Origin: Rhodoflexus caldus
Lineage (GTDB): Bacteria; Bacteroidota; Bacteroidia; Cytophagales; Thermoflexibacteraceae
NCBI RefSeq assembly: GCF_021206925.1
Contig: NZ_JAJPRF010000020.1
Span: forward strand, 1-57,779
Direction of reading: 5' to 3'
DNA: 57,779 bases
This document shows, piece after piece, positions 49,261 through 57,745 of this stretch. The notes beneath the pieces were generated by a model that saw only the letters and a program-made list of their open reading frames with translations, was not told where the DNA came from and made no database searches. The translations under genes and the position numbers were made by a program. Each line of letters starts with the position of its first letter. Position 1 is the stretch's first letter.

Positions 49261-50799
49261 TTAGCCTGCCCAGTTTTCGCGGTCTAAACTGCGATACTGA
49301 ATAGCTTCGGCCAAGTGCTCTATTTTAATTTCCTGACTACCGGCCAAGTCAGCAATGGTGCGCGATACCTTTAAAATGCGGTCATAGGCGCGCGCAGAAA
49401 GCCCGAGTCGTTCCATTGCTGTTTTGAGTAATGTTTTACCGGGATTACTGATGCTGCATATTTCTTTGACCATCTGCGAAGGCATCATTGCATTGGAATA
49501 AATGCCTGCATATTCTTTAAATCGTTCGGTTTGTATGGCCCTTGCTTTCACTACCCTGCTGCGAATTTGTTCGCTGCTTTCAGCGGGACGCGTGCTGGTC
49601 ATCTGGTCAAAGGATACAGGCGTTACTTCCACATGCAAGTCTATGCGGTCTAACAGTGGGCCGCTGACCTTGTTCAGGTAGCGCTGCACGACCCCGGGGC
49701 CGCATACGCAATCTTTTTCAGGGTGGTTGTAGTAACCACACGGACAAGGGTTCATGCTGGCAACCAACATAAAGTTTGCGGGAAAATCAACCGTAACTTT
49801 GGCGCGCGAAATAGTTACCCGACGCTCTTCCAAAGGCTGTCGCATTACTTCCAGTACCGTTCGCTTGAACTCGGGTAGTTCGTCCAAGAAAAGTACGCCA
49901 TTATGAGCCAGTGAAATTTCCCCCGGTTGCGGAATACCGCCACCGCCTACCAGCGCCACATCGCTGATGGTGTGATGAGGTGCGCGAAACGGCCGCTGAG
50001 CTATCAAGCCGGCTTGCGCCCCTAACTTGCCTGCTACCGAATGAATTTTTGTTGTTTCTAAGGCTTCTTGCAGGCTCATCATGGGCAAAATAGAGGGTAG
50101 CCGTTTGGCAAGCATGGTTTTGCCTGCACCCGGAGGGCCAATCATGATAACATTATGGCCACCTGCCGCGGCTATTTCCAGTGCCCGCTTAATATTTTCC
50201 TGCCCCTGCACGTGCGAAAAATCTGCCGTATAGTGGCTTTGCTCGTGAAAGAACAACTCTCTTGTATCTTTCCGCAAAGGCTCAATTCTTTTGTCGCCGT
50301 TGATGTGCTCAATGGCATCCAGCAAGGTTTCTACGCCAATCACATCAATATTATTGACGATGGCTGCCTCATGCGCATTTTCTTTGGGGATGATAAGCGT
50401 TTTATAGCCCTTTTTGCGCGCCTCAATGGCAATGGGCAAAACCCCTTTAATGGGGCGCAAAAGACCATCGAGCGACAGTTCGCCCATAATCAGGTAACTA
50501 TCCAAATCATCTGCCCTTAGTTGCTCGGAAGCGCGAAGAATCCCGATGGCAAGTGTCAAATCGTATGCGGAACCTTCTTTGCGGAGGTCGGCAGGTGCCA
50601 TATTGATGACGACCCGCTGGCGCGGCATCTTATAGCCGAAAAATTTCAGTGCAGACTCTACTCGTTGCGCACTTTCTTTAACGGCACTGTCGGGTAAACC
50701 TACCATGACAAAGCCTGTACCTTGCATGATAGTTACCTCAACAGTAATGATGGATGCATCAACGCCGAAAACAGCGCTGCCGAAAGTTTTAGCAACCAT
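49261..50799 (-). CDS. comM: YifB/ComM-like Mg chelatase-type AAA ATPase
   Basis: A 512-residue AAA+ protein of the YifB family. The N-terminal region GLPDSAVKESAQRVESALKFFGYKMPRQRVVINMAPADLRKEGSAYDL is the ChlI-like domain with the Lon-type fold. The Walker A motif GPPGAGKTMLAKRLP is at about 218-232, Walker B in LFLDELPEF. A cysteine cluster CPCGYYNHPEKDCVCG probably binds metal. ComM-type proteins promote branch migration during natural transformation. It lies 12 bases after the solute-binding protein gene. Confidence 0.93.
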   Translation of the reverse strand: MVAKTFGSAVFGVDASIITVEVTIMQGTGFVMVGLPDSAVKESAQRVESALKFFGYKMPRQRVVINMAPADLRKEGSAYDLTLAIGILRASEQLRADDLDSYLIMGELSLDGLLRPIKGVLPIAIEARKKGYKTLIIPKENAHEAAIVNNIDVIGVETLLDAIEHINGDKRIEPLRKDTRELFFHEQSHYTADFSHVQGQENIKRALEIAAAGGHNVIMIGPPGAGKTMLAKRLPSILPMMSLQEALETTKIHSVAGKLGAQAGLIAQRPFRAPHHTISDVALVGGGGIPQPGEISLAHNGVLFLDELPEFKRTVLEVMRQPLEERRVTISRAKVTVDFPANFMLVASMNPCPCGYYNHPEKDCVCGPGVVQRYLNKVSGPLLDRIDLHVEVTPVSFDQMTSTRPAESSEQIRSRVVKARAIQTERFKEYAGIYSNAMMPSQMVKEICSISNPGKTLLKTAMERLGLSARAYDRILKVSRTIADLAGSQEIKIEHLAEAIQYRSLDRENWAG

Positions 50800-50811
50800 A
50801 TTCTCCCGCTG

Positions 50812-52608
50812 TTATTTTGCTTCTTTGTTTTGAGTGTTGGTCGCTTTGGGTTTCAGATACACCTCGCTGAAATCGCGATATTGCATCGGGTTATTGGGCA
50901 GGTTTTCCACATGCTGCTGCAACAGGCGATAGCATTCGTCATACCACAGTACGATAATCGGAGCATCTTGCATCATGATGGACTCTGCCGCCTGAAAATA
51001 TTTTGTTTGCTCTTCTATATTGGGGGCAGCAAGTGCTTTTTCGTAGTTTTCGTTAAACTTCGGATTGTAGTAGCGCGGGATATTCGGATAAGTATTTTCT
51101 CCTGCTTTGAAAGTGGATTGCTTGCTGTAAAACATCCACAGGAAGTTTTCAGGGCTTGGGAAGTCCGCCACCCATGAAAGGCGAATCATGGCGTAATTGC
51201 CCGATAAGCACTTGTCGGTAATATCGGAGTGCGTAACTACGTTCAGGTCAATGTCTATATTAAGCACTTCTTTGAGTTGGCGCTGCACTTCGGTTGCAAC
51301 CAGCGTATGGCGCTCGCCCTCGGGGTTCAGGTCAAGCGTAATTTTGGGGAAGTTTCTACCCATCGGATAACCGGCCTTGGCGATATAGTAAAGGGCAGAA
51401 TCTTTGTTGAAGTCGTAACCTTTGATTTTGTGGATGTCATACCAGCGGAACGATGGAGGCGTAAGGCCGTACAAACCTGCTTCATAGCCTTCTCCGTTCA
51501 ATACTCTGTCCAAAATTTCTTTGCGGTCAATGGCAAACGAGAAGGCTTTGCGCACGTTCACGTTTTTAAATACCGGATGGATATTGAGTAATGAGTAAAA
51601 TTGGGTCTGGGTTTCCGGTTCTCTTTGCAGCGTGTACTTGCTGATGCCGCCATCGGGGTCTGATTCGGCTTCTTCCAAAATTTCAATGATGTAATCGGTA
51701 GGAAGGCGATACATCATGTCCAGATTGCCTTTCTTAAACTCAAAAAATTCCGTGCGTTTTTCCCGTATAAACTGTATGTACACCCCGTCCAATAATGGCA
51801 ATTGATTGCCGAAACGGTCTTTTCTGTGATAGTTCGGATTGCGTTTGAGGGTGATAGAGTTATTGTCATCAATATTTTTCAGTATGAAAGGCCCCGTACC
51901 GACTGCTTTGAACTTCATCTCGTTGCCATATTTTTCGTAGGCCTCGCGCGGGAAAATGAAACCGCCGCTGCGCGCCAGATTGGACAATAACAAAGAGTAT
52001 GGCCTCTCTAAAAACAACTGAATTGTGTATTTACCAAGAACTTTGATGCCTTCTACTTCAAAGTCGGGCTTTTTCCCTCCGGCAGAGGCATTGTAGTACT
52101 CTTTTGCCCCTTTGATGATGCCGTCAAATAAGTGGAACGACTGGTTGTCGGGACTTTGTGTGCACAATTGCGTGAAGCAGTATTTCACATCTTCGGCAGT
52201 AAGCTCGCGCCCTTTGCCGCCTTCAAAAGCAGGGTCATCGTGAAAAAATACGCCCTTTTTCAGTTGGAAGGTATATATGGTTTGGGTTGGGTCTATTTCA
52301 AAGGTGTCTGCCAATGATTTTACGACCTCCATGTTGGTTTGGTCAAACTTGAAAAGCCCTTCATAGATATGATTAGCTACGCGATAAGAATATACATCAA
52401 CAATAGCCGGCGGATACAATGTTTTGATATACTCGGTTTCATTGATACGCAAAACGCCGCCATAGAATCGGCCGCCCTTGGCTTCACGAGGGCCGGAAGG
52501 TTCTTCCTGCCGCTGTGAAGGGGAGCAGCCGTATAAAGCTATGAATGCTGATACATAAAGAACAAACCTCAACAGGTATGATGCTTTATCCGAGAGCTTA
52601 TTTCGCAT
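50812..52608 (-). CDS. Peptide/solute-binding lipoprotein (SBP_bac_5)
   Basis: A 598-residue lipoprotein (lipobox ALYGC, Cys about 29) of the family 5 extracellular solute-binding proteins, which typically bind peptides, nickel or sugars for an ABC transporter. Signature parts are VANHIYEGLFKFDQTNMEVVKSLAD, VFFHDDPAFEGGKGRELTAEDVKYCF and the end YAMIRLSWVADFPSPENFLWMF. The ABC permease and ATPase genes are not adjacent. The ATG at 52608 is chosen over an in-frame start 10 codons upstream. It heads the unit with the comM-like gene. Confidence 0.9.
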   Translation of the reverse strand: MRNKLSDKASYLLRFVLYVSAFIALYGCSPSQRQEEPSGPREAKGGRFYGGVLRINETEYIKTLYPPAIVDVYSYRVANHIYEGLFKFDQTNMEVVKSLADTFEIDPTQTIYTFQLKKGVFFHDDPAFEGGKGRELTAEDVKYCFTQLCTQSPDNQSFHLFDGIIKGAKEYYNASAGGKKPDFEVEGIKVLGKYTIQLFLERPYSLLLSNLARSGGFIFPREAYEKYGNEMKFKAVGTGPFILKNIDDNNSITLKRNPNYHRKDRFGNQLPLLDGVYIQFIREKRTEFFEFKKGNLDMMYRLPTDYIIEILEEAESDPDGGISKYTLQREPETQTQFYSLLNIHPVFKNVNVRKAFSFAIDRKEILDRVLNGEGYEAGLYGLTPPSFRWYDIHKIKGYDFNKDSALYYIAKAGYPMGRNFPKITLDLNPEGERHTLVATEVQRQLKEVLNIDIDLNVVTHSDITDKCLSGNYAMIRLSWVADFPSPENFLWMFYSKQSTFKAGENTYPNIPRYYNPKFNENYEKALAAPNIEEQTKYFQAAESIMMQDAPIIVLWYDECYRLLQQHVENLPNNPMQYRDFSEVYLKPKATNTQNKEAK

Positions 52609-52731
52609 AGTTAATAGTAATTGGTTTGGCATACACACGAATCACTAATATTTGAGAACGGAAACACGGGCAATTTATTACGCTTGCTATATTAAACATA
52701 AAAAATCACTGTGCCAACAATAGCAGATGAC

Positions 52732-53496
52732 TCAGAGATTAATTTTTACTGAAACAGGACAATGGTCGGAGTGCATCGCTTCTTGCAAAATATCGCAATC
52801 GGCAATGCGAGGCCGAAGTGCGGTATCGGCTACCCAGTAGTCAATTCGCCAACCTAAGTTTTTGGCGCGCGAGTTGGCTCGTGTGCTCCACCATGTGTAG
52901 CGATGCGGCTCGTTGTGGAATTGGCGAAACAAATCAACAAAACCGTCATTGAACAGGCAGTCCATCCATGCGCGCTCTTCGGGAAGAAAACCCGAGCTTT
53001 TCTTGTTAGACACAGGATTGTGGATATCAATGGGGCGGTGTGCAATGTTGAAATCCCCGCCAATCAACAGGCCGCTTTGGCGCTGCTTCAAATCCTGCAA
53101 ATAGCCTTTGAAGTCGTCTAACCACTCGTATTTGAACTGCTGCCGCACCTCTCCCGTTGTGCCGGAGGGCATGTAAACATTCAGGATGGAAAAGTCGGGC
53201 AAATCAAACTTTATTACTCTTCCTTCTGCATCATACTTCGGATGCCCCATACCGTAGGTAACGGCAACAGGCGCTATTTTGGAAAAAACAGCTACTCCAC
53301 TGTACCCTTTCTTCTCCGCTTCGTGCCAATACGGGCTGTATCCCATATCGGCAAAAGGGGCTAAATCAACCTGATTGGGGGAGGCTTTTACCTCTTGCAA
53401 ACACAGAATATCGGGCTGTTCCTTTGCCAGCCATCCAAGAAAATCTTTTTTGATGGCCGAACGAATACCATTGACGTTGTAGGTAATTATCTTCAT
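52732..53496 (-). CDS. xth: Exodeoxyribonuclease III
   Basis: A 254-residue AP endonuclease/3'-5' exonuclease. It cuts DNA at abasic sites in base-excision repair. Catalytic and metal positions are visible in ITYNVNGIR, LCLQEVKA, GGDFNIAH and MHSDHCPVSV. The wider family fingerprint W-S-x(2)-N-x-R-A-K-N-LGWRIDYW is clear. Length is normal. It is the last gene of the leftward AhpD-like/unknown/exonuclease operon, starting three bases after the upstream stop. Confidence 0.94.
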   Translation of the reverse strand: MKIITYNVNGIRSAIKKDFLGWLAKEQPDILCLQEVKASPNQVDLAPFADMGYSPYWHEAEKKGYSGVAVFSKIAPVAVTYGMGHPKYDAEGRVIKFDLPDFSILNVYMPSGTTGEVRQQFKYEWLDDFKGYLQDLKQRQSGLLIGGDFNIAHRPIDIHNPVSNKKSSGFLPEERAWMDCLFNDGFVDLFRQFHNEPHRYTWWSTRANSRAKNLGWRIDYWVADTALRPRIADCDILQEAMHSDHCPVSVKINL

Positions 53497-53499
53497 GGG

Positions 53500-53856
53500 T
53501 TATGCTTCGGGAAATACTTCCTTGCGGAAATATTCAATAATGTGTTGTTTGAGCAGTTCCTCCTGCAATTTTAAGTTGAGGAAGGGCAATTTGGCGGTGG
53601 GTTTCCAGTGCGGCCAGCCGTCTTTGTCAGTCCCTTCCAGCTCATAAAATCCGGCATAGCTCAATACTTTGCAAACGGCAATGTGCATCAGGTCTTGTTT
53701 TTCTTCTTTACTGAAGTTGCGCACACCCTGCCCCAATTCCTGAATACCAATCAGAAAAAGCACACCGTTGAGGTCAGGCTTTTTGCCGAAGTGAACTTTC
53801 AGTCGCTCCAAAAGTTCTTCCCATTCTTGCTTAATGGAAATCTCGTCGGGAATCAT
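53500..53856 (-). CDS. Conserved hypothetical protein
   Basis: A 118-residue protein without signal peptide or membrane helix. It has a helical appearance with segments FLIGIQELGQGVRNFSKEEKQDLMHIAVCKVLSYAGFY and GWPHWKPTAKLPFLNLKLQEELL. I recognise no named domain, although the pattern is familiar from other Bacteroidota genomes. Its ATG overlaps the stop of the AhpD-like gene as ATGA and its stop is three bases before exonuclease III. Confidence 0.75.
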   Translation of the reverse strand: MIPDEISIKQEWEELLERLKVHFGKKPDLNGVLFLIGIQELGQGVRNFSKEEKQDLMHIAVCKVLSYAGFYELEGTDKDGWPHWKPTAKLPFLNLKLQEELLKQHIIEYFRKEVFPEA

Positions 53857-54200
53857 GAGGCTTGCTGCTTAAACTCATCCAGATATTCTACCGCGCGGCG
53901 CAGGTGCGGAATAACGATGCTGCCGCCCACCAATAAGGCTATGGAAAAAACTTCCTCTATCTCTTCGGGGCTGAGCCCGGCCTCTACGCACTTGCCGATG
54001 TGATATTTGATGCAGTCGTCGCAACGGAGCACCATGGAACTTGCCAGTCCAATCATTTCTTTGGTGCGCACGTCCAAACGACCGGGCGCATAGGCATTTG
54101 TATCTAAATTGAAAAACCGCTTGATAACCAGATTGTCCGAACTCAAAATGCGCTCGTTCATGCGGCTGCGATATTCGTTGAATTCTTCAATTTTTCCCAT
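53853..54200 (-). CDS. Carboxymuconolactone decarboxylase-family (AhpD-like) protein
   Basis: A 115-residue protein of the CMD/AhpD family with the redox motif CDDCIKYH at about 61-68. The proximal part DVRTKEMIGLASSMVLR and the end SIALLVGGSIVIPHLRRAVEYLDEF fit the family. Members act as thiol peroxidase partners or as ring-cleavage decarboxylases; the CxxC-x3-H arrangement favours a redox role. It heads a three-gene operon ending in exonuclease III. The start is the ATG directly opposite a divergent GTG of the comF frame. Confidence 0.85.
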   Translation of the reverse strand: MGKIEEFNEYRSRMNERILSSDNLVIKRFFNLDTNAYAPGRLDVRTKEMIGLASSMVLRCDDCIKYHIGKCVEAGLSPEEIEEVFSIALLVGGSIVIPHLRRAVEYLDEFKQQAS

Positions 54201-54239
54201 GTGAACAATAAATTTACCTTAAAAGTAAGCCAAAGGAAC

Positions 54240-54935
54240 ATGTTACTTGCGCAATTGTGGAGTGATTTTATACAATTAGCTTTCCCCAATACTTGCGGAG
54301 GCTGTAAATCTGCCCTGTTGGCCGATGAAGACATGGTTTGCACAAGTTGTCGGCTTAATTTCCCTTTAACACATTTTCATCAAATGCCTGCCAATAACCC
54401 GATGTTTGACAAATTCAAAGGGCGGCTGCCGATTGTTCATGCGTCTGCTTTTATGCACTTTTCAGATGACGGCATTGTGCAATCACTCGCGCATGAGGTC
54501 AAATACAAAGGAGCTTGCGAATTAGGCGTTCAATTGGGCAGATGGTACGGATACCACCTGTCGGCAACCGATATAGGCCATCGGTTTGACTGCCTTGTAC
54601 CTGTTCCGTTGCACCGCGAGCGGCAAAAACGACGCGGATATAATCAGTCGGCATGTTTTGCCCGAGGCATTAGCGAAATTACAGGGATTCCGCTGCGCGA
54701 GGACTTGGTTTTTCGCAGCAAAGCGACCCTGTCGCAGGTGCGAATGGAACGCGAGCAGCGCGTGGCCAATACCGCCGATGCCTTTCGGTTGTTTGCCGAT
54801 GCTTCAACCCAAAACCTCAAAATCCTTATTGTGGACGATGTAGTTACCACAGGTGCAACCATAGAGGCTTGCGCTGCGCCGCTCATCAAAGGTGGCTGCG
54901 AGACAATCGGCGTGCTGGCATTGGCAAACGTATAA
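54240..54935 (+). CDS. ComF-family phosphoribosyltransferase-like protein
   Basis: A 231-residue ComF protein. The N-terminal zinc finger uses CGGC and CTSC (about 20-40). The phosphoribosyltransferase fold ends in IVDDVVTTGATIEACAAPL, the PRPP-binding loop. The middle part has VKYKGACELGVQLGR and the motif VPVPLHRERQKRRGYNQSACFARGI. ComF members assist DNA uptake or recycling in transformation. The frame opens at a GTG 13 codons earlier, right beside the divergent gene, but the ATG at 54240 follows AAAGGAAC and is preferred. Confidence 0.9.
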   Translation: MLLAQLWSDFIQLAFPNTCGGCKSALLADEDMVCTSCRLNFPLTHFHQMPANNPMFDKFKGRLPIVHASAFMHFSDDGIVQSLAHEVKYKGACELGVQLGRWYGYHLSATDIGHRFDCLVPVPLHRERQKRRGYNQSACFARGISEITGIPLREDLVFRSKATLSQVRMEREQRVANTADAFRLFADASTQNLKILIVDDVVTTGATIEACAAPLIKGGCETIGVLALANV

Positions 54936-54973
54936 TTTCTCAAACGGTTGCGCCAATTATGCAAAATCGCAAC

Positions 54974-55060
54974 TTGTTTGCCAAAAATGTTTTATATAAA
55001 TTATTGAAAAACAGCTATTTAAAACCCAACAGGTTTCTAAAACTTGTCGGGTCTGTGTAT
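54974..55060 (+). repeat. Hairpin repeat family A, copy 2
   Basis: The copy starts CTTGTTTGCCAAAAATG, includes TTGAAAAACAGCTATTTAA and ends with the hairpin ACCCAACAGG...CTTGTCGGGT followed by CTGTGTATA. It aligns with 32885-32971 along its length. The gap 54936-55133 holds no gene otherwise. Confidence 0.7.
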
Positions 55061-55133
55061 AAAACACATTCAGGGGCTTCAACTATGCAAGCGAAGATTC
55101 CCGCCAAAATTTAGATAACGGCATTTTAAACAC

Positions 55134-55871
55134 TTACGATAGCTCAATGATATTTTCAGGCGCAAGACTTGGGTAGCAGCGCATCGCCAGATAGACCTGT
55201 GCGGTAACTTTTACGTCGCTGCGGCAATAGGCAGCGATGCGCTCATAATCGCCGTCGCGGTAGAATACGTCGTGTACCATGCTGCCGTCTATGTTGTCTT
55301 TGCCCGTAGGGATGCCAAAAAGAGTTGCCAGCAATTTGAGCGAAGTCAAATAGCGTTTGTCGCCGTATTGCCACATTTCCATCGTATCCAAATGCACAAT
55401 TTCCCACGGCTTTTGGTCGGCAATGTTGAGGATGGCAGGCGGCATGATGCGGTTAATCAACATGCGGCGGCACAGGTAAGGATAGTCAAAATGTTTGCCG
55501 TTGTGTGCCACAAGCCGCGTGCGCTTGTTGAAGCGGTTTTCCAGCAGGTATTTGAAATCGTGCAACAGTTGCGCCTCATCGGTGCCCGAAAAGGACTTGA
55601 CGCGGAGGCTCAACTGTTGTTCATCGTTGAGGTAAAAATAGCCCGCCGCAATGCAAATAATTTTCCCGAACTCTGCCGAAAGTGCAGCCCGTTGTTTGTA
55701 AAGAATGTCGGGGTTTTGCTGTGGGTCTAAACGGTTCGCCCGCTTTGTCCAAAGTGCCTGCATCGCTTCGTCTAACAAGTCCAAGTCGGGTTGTACCGAA
55801 ACGGTTTCAATGTCTATGAACAGCAGGTTTTTCAGTTCGCGGAAAATCTGCGCCGGAGTAAGCGGATTCAT
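55134..55871 (-). CDS. Predicted 3'-5' exonuclease, PolB-like DnaQ fold
   Basis: A 245-residue RNase H-like exonuclease. The three catalytic motifs are ExoI FIDIETVSV (about 18-26), ExoII LVAHNGKHFDYPYL (about 119-132) and ExoIII YCRSDVKVT (about 223-231). It resembles the predicted exonuclease group related to the PolB proofreading domain, without a polymerase part. A role in DNA or RNA trimming is inferred. Confidence 0.87.
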   Translation of the reverse strand: MNPLTPAQIFRELKNLLFIDIETVSVQPDLDLLDEAMQALWTKRANRLDPQQNPDILYKQRAALSAEFGKIICIAAGYFYLNDEQQLSLRVKSFSGTDEAQLLHDFKYLLENRFNKRTRLVAHNGKHFDYPYLCRRMLINRIMPPAILNIADQKPWEIVHLDTMEMWQYGDKRYLTSLKLLATLFGIPTGKDNIDGSMVHDVFYRDGDYERIAAYCRSDVKVTAQVYLAMRCYPSLAPENIIELS

Positions 55872-55910
55872 ATGATAGGCGATGTTGGAAATTTGCGGCT
55901 TAATCTACTG

Positions 55911-55927
55911 AAAAAAATCCGCGTTCC
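55911..55927. repeat. AAAAAAATCCGCGTTCC repeat unit
   Basis: The 17 bases are identical to 40815-40831 and are followed in both places by a CAAAAG word. It lies just upstream of the exonuclease gene start. The function is unknown. Confidence 0.35.
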
Positions 55928-55944
55928 GCAAAAGCCGACAGGCA

Positions 55945-56355
55945 TTAATGATGCAGAATACCTTTCAGTTCCAACTGCGGAATGTACACCAAATTTTCAC
56001 TGATGATACTTTCCGGTACGAAAATGAATTTCTTATCGTAAATCTGCCCGTTTACGTAGTAGCTCACCCAGTATTCGTTGAACAGGTGAAAAACCGAAGG
56101 GTCTATGAGTTCAATTTGCATGTGCTGCCCTGCCGCAATTGTTCCCAAATACTGCCGCAATACAGAGGTGCGCTGCTGCTCCTGTTTTTGCTCTTTTTCG
56201 CTGTATCCTTTGGACACAACCATTACATTGTCTATGTCAAACGCATTCGTATTCAGCAGATAAACCGCCCACTCGGGCGTTTCTGCTGTTGCATCTTTGC
56301 AGGCAACCGCTACGCGAATTCCTTCTACGGTTGGGAATACAATATCTTTTTTCAT
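55945..56355 (-). CDS. Conserved hypothetical Bacteroidota protein
   Basis: A 136-residue protein beginning MKKDIVFPTVEGIRVAVA. I remember a similar conserved pattern, with WAVYLLNTN, QRTSVLRQYLG, SVFHLFNEYWVSYYV, DKKFIFVPESI and NLVYIPQLELKG, in other Bacteroidota genomes, without a function. The ORF is open 12 codons upstream, but this ATG is placed just behind a consensus promoter. The mRNA would be almost leaderless. It diverges from anmK. Confidence 0.8.
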   Translation of the reverse strand: MKKDIVFPTVEGIRVAVACKDATAETPEWAVYLLNTNAFDIDNVMVVSKGYSEKEQKQEQQRTSVLRQYLGTIAAGQHMQIELIDPSVFHLFNEYWVSYYVNGQIYDKKFIFVPESIISENLVYIPQLELKGILHH

Positions 56356-56362
56356 AGTTTGA

Positions 56363-56392
56363 CAAAAATAAATGATTAGCCCGATATGCAAA
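56363..56392 (-). promoter_or_regulatory. Consensus promoter of the 55945-56355 gene
   Basis: On the minus strand TTTG (56392-56389), an 18-base spacer and TATTTTTG (56370-56363) match the Bacteroidota consensus. The predicted start site falls at about 56356-56358, within a few bases of the ATG at 56355. The -33 element overlaps the first codons of anmK. Confidence 0.65.
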
Positions 56393-57456
56393 ACAGCATC
56401 TACGCACTTGGCATGATGTCCGGAACGTCCTTAGACGGTCTTGATTTGGCATTGGTTGAATTTTGGCAGGATGCCCGATGGCATTTTCGCCTGCACGCAG
56501 CAACTACCGTTCCTTACAGCGATGAATGGAAAGCCGTTTTGAGCGATTTGGAAAACCGTTCTGCCTTTGACTATGCCCGTGCCGATATGGAACTGGGGCA
56601 CTATTTCGGCGAACAGGCGCGACAATTCATTGCGGCGCAAGCTGTTCAACCGCTGTTCATCGCTTCGCACGGGCACACGATTTTCCACCAGCCACCCATT
56701 CGGCTGACCACGCAAATAGGGCATGGGGCGGCACTGTCGGCTGCCTCGGGCTACCCCGTCATTTGCGACTTCCGCACGCTGGATGTTGCTTTGGGCGGGC
56801 AGGGTGCGCCGCTCGTCCCCATCGGCGACCGCCTGCTCTTCGCCGATTATGATTTCTGCGTCAATCTGGGCGGCATCTCCAACTTTTCGGTAGAACATCA
56901 AGGCAAACGCATTTCCTACGATGTGGCATTTACAAACATGTTGTTTAATTATCTGACAAAAAAGTTGGGACTTGACTACGACAAGGGCGGCGAAACAGCC
57001 CGCCGCGGCAACTGTCTGCCCGACTTACTGGCGCAATTCAATGCAGACCCGTATTTGCAGCAACCTTTCCCCAAATCGCTGGGCAAGGAAACTTTTATTT
57101 CGTACTACGTGCCGCTGATAGAAGCAAGCGGCGCTTCCGTCCCTGATTTGCTTTGTACGGCAGTGCATTATTCAGTCTTCCAATTGGCTGAAAATATTCG
57201 GCAGTTCAACCGCGTCAAGCCGAAAGTATTGCTCACGGGCGGTGGAGCTTTCAATACTTTTTTTGTGGAACTGCTGCAAAAGCAACTGCCCGAAGCGGAA
57301 ATCGTTATCCCCGATGCAGATATTATTGCTTTCAAAGAGGCCATTGTCTTTGCCTTTTTGGGTGTGCTGCGCTACTTGGGACAACCCAATTGCTTGGCTT
57401 CGGTTACGGGCGCAACAGCAGACAATTGCGGCGGTGCTGTCTGGGGAAAGTTGTAG
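56386..57456 (+). CDS. anmK: Anhydro-N-acetylmuramic acid kinase
   Basis: A 356-residue kinase that phosphorylates and opens 1,6-anhydro-MurNAc in cell-wall recycling. Family blocks are ALGMMSGTSLDGLDLALVEF, ASHGHTIFHQP, QIGHGAALSAASGYPVICDFRTLDVALGGQGAPLVP, NLGGISNF, and LLTGGGAFN with DADIIAFKEAIVFAFLGVL at the end. Length is normal. No terminator is obvious; the next 290 bases hold repeats and an insertion sequence. Confidence 0.94.
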   Translation: MQNSIYALGMMSGTSLDGLDLALVEFWQDARWHFRLHAATTVPYSDEWKAVLSDLENRSAFDYARADMELGHYFGEQARQFIAAQAVQPLFIASHGHTIFHQPPIRLTTQIGHGAALSAASGYPVICDFRTLDVALGGQGAPLVPIGDRLLFADYDFCVNLGGISNFSVEHQGKRISYDVAFTNMLFNYLTKKLGLDYDKGGETARRGNCLPDLLAQFNADPYLQQPFPKSLGKETFISYYVPLIEASGASVPDLLCTAVHYSVFQLAENIRQFNRVKPKVLLTGGGAFNTFFVELLQKQLPEAEIVIPDADIIAFKEAIVFAFLGVLRYLGQPNCLASVTGATADNCGGAVWGKL

Positions 57457-57491
57457 GTGAAGGCGGATATGTGGCTGGTAACGCGGGTTTG

Positions 57492-57590
57492 TTACACTCT
57501 TTGTGTTCTCTGTGGTAAATATTTGTGCCCTTTGCGGTAAACAATAAACCGTAATATACGCGGAGTCTCAAATGCAAAGAACACAGAGTA
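57492..57590. repeat. Palindromic element with CTCTGTGTTC and GCGGTAA words
   Basis: TTACACTCTTTGTGTTCTCTGTGG near 57492 is mirrored by AAGAACACAGAGTA at 57577-57590, and TTTGCGGTAA (57531-57540) is followed by ACCGTAA. The arms are imperfect, about 40 bases each. Similar words occur at 11522-11610 and 40776-40785. No gene is present. Confidence 0.5.
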
Positions 57591-57620
57591 GCATTGAAAA
57601 AGAACTACAAAAAAGCACAA

Positions 57621-57673
57621 GTGGTTTGCAAAAAAATATTTTGTGTGTAAATCCATGAAAACAGCTATTTAAA
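57621..57673 (+). repeat. Hairpin repeat family A, copy 3, truncated
   Basis: GTGGTTTGCAAAAAAATATTTT and CATGAAAACAGCTATTTAA align with the left halves of the copies at 32885 and 54974. The alignment stops where the insertion sequence begins. The hairpin half of the repeat is missing within the window. Confidence 0.6.
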
Positions 57674-57714
57674 GAGGCTGTCCAAAAAGTCTGGATAGCC
57701 TCTAATTAATTGAT

Positions 57715-57722
57715 TATCTTTG
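57715..57722 (+). promoter_or_regulatory. Transposase promoter, -7 element TATCTTTG
   Basis: TATCTTTG matches TAnnTTTG exactly, 24 bases before the transposase ATG at 57746, and lies inside the insertion sequence end. No convincing -33 element is visible within the element. Confidence 0.45.
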
Positions 57723-57745
57723 CTTTGCAAGCAGTATATAAGTGC

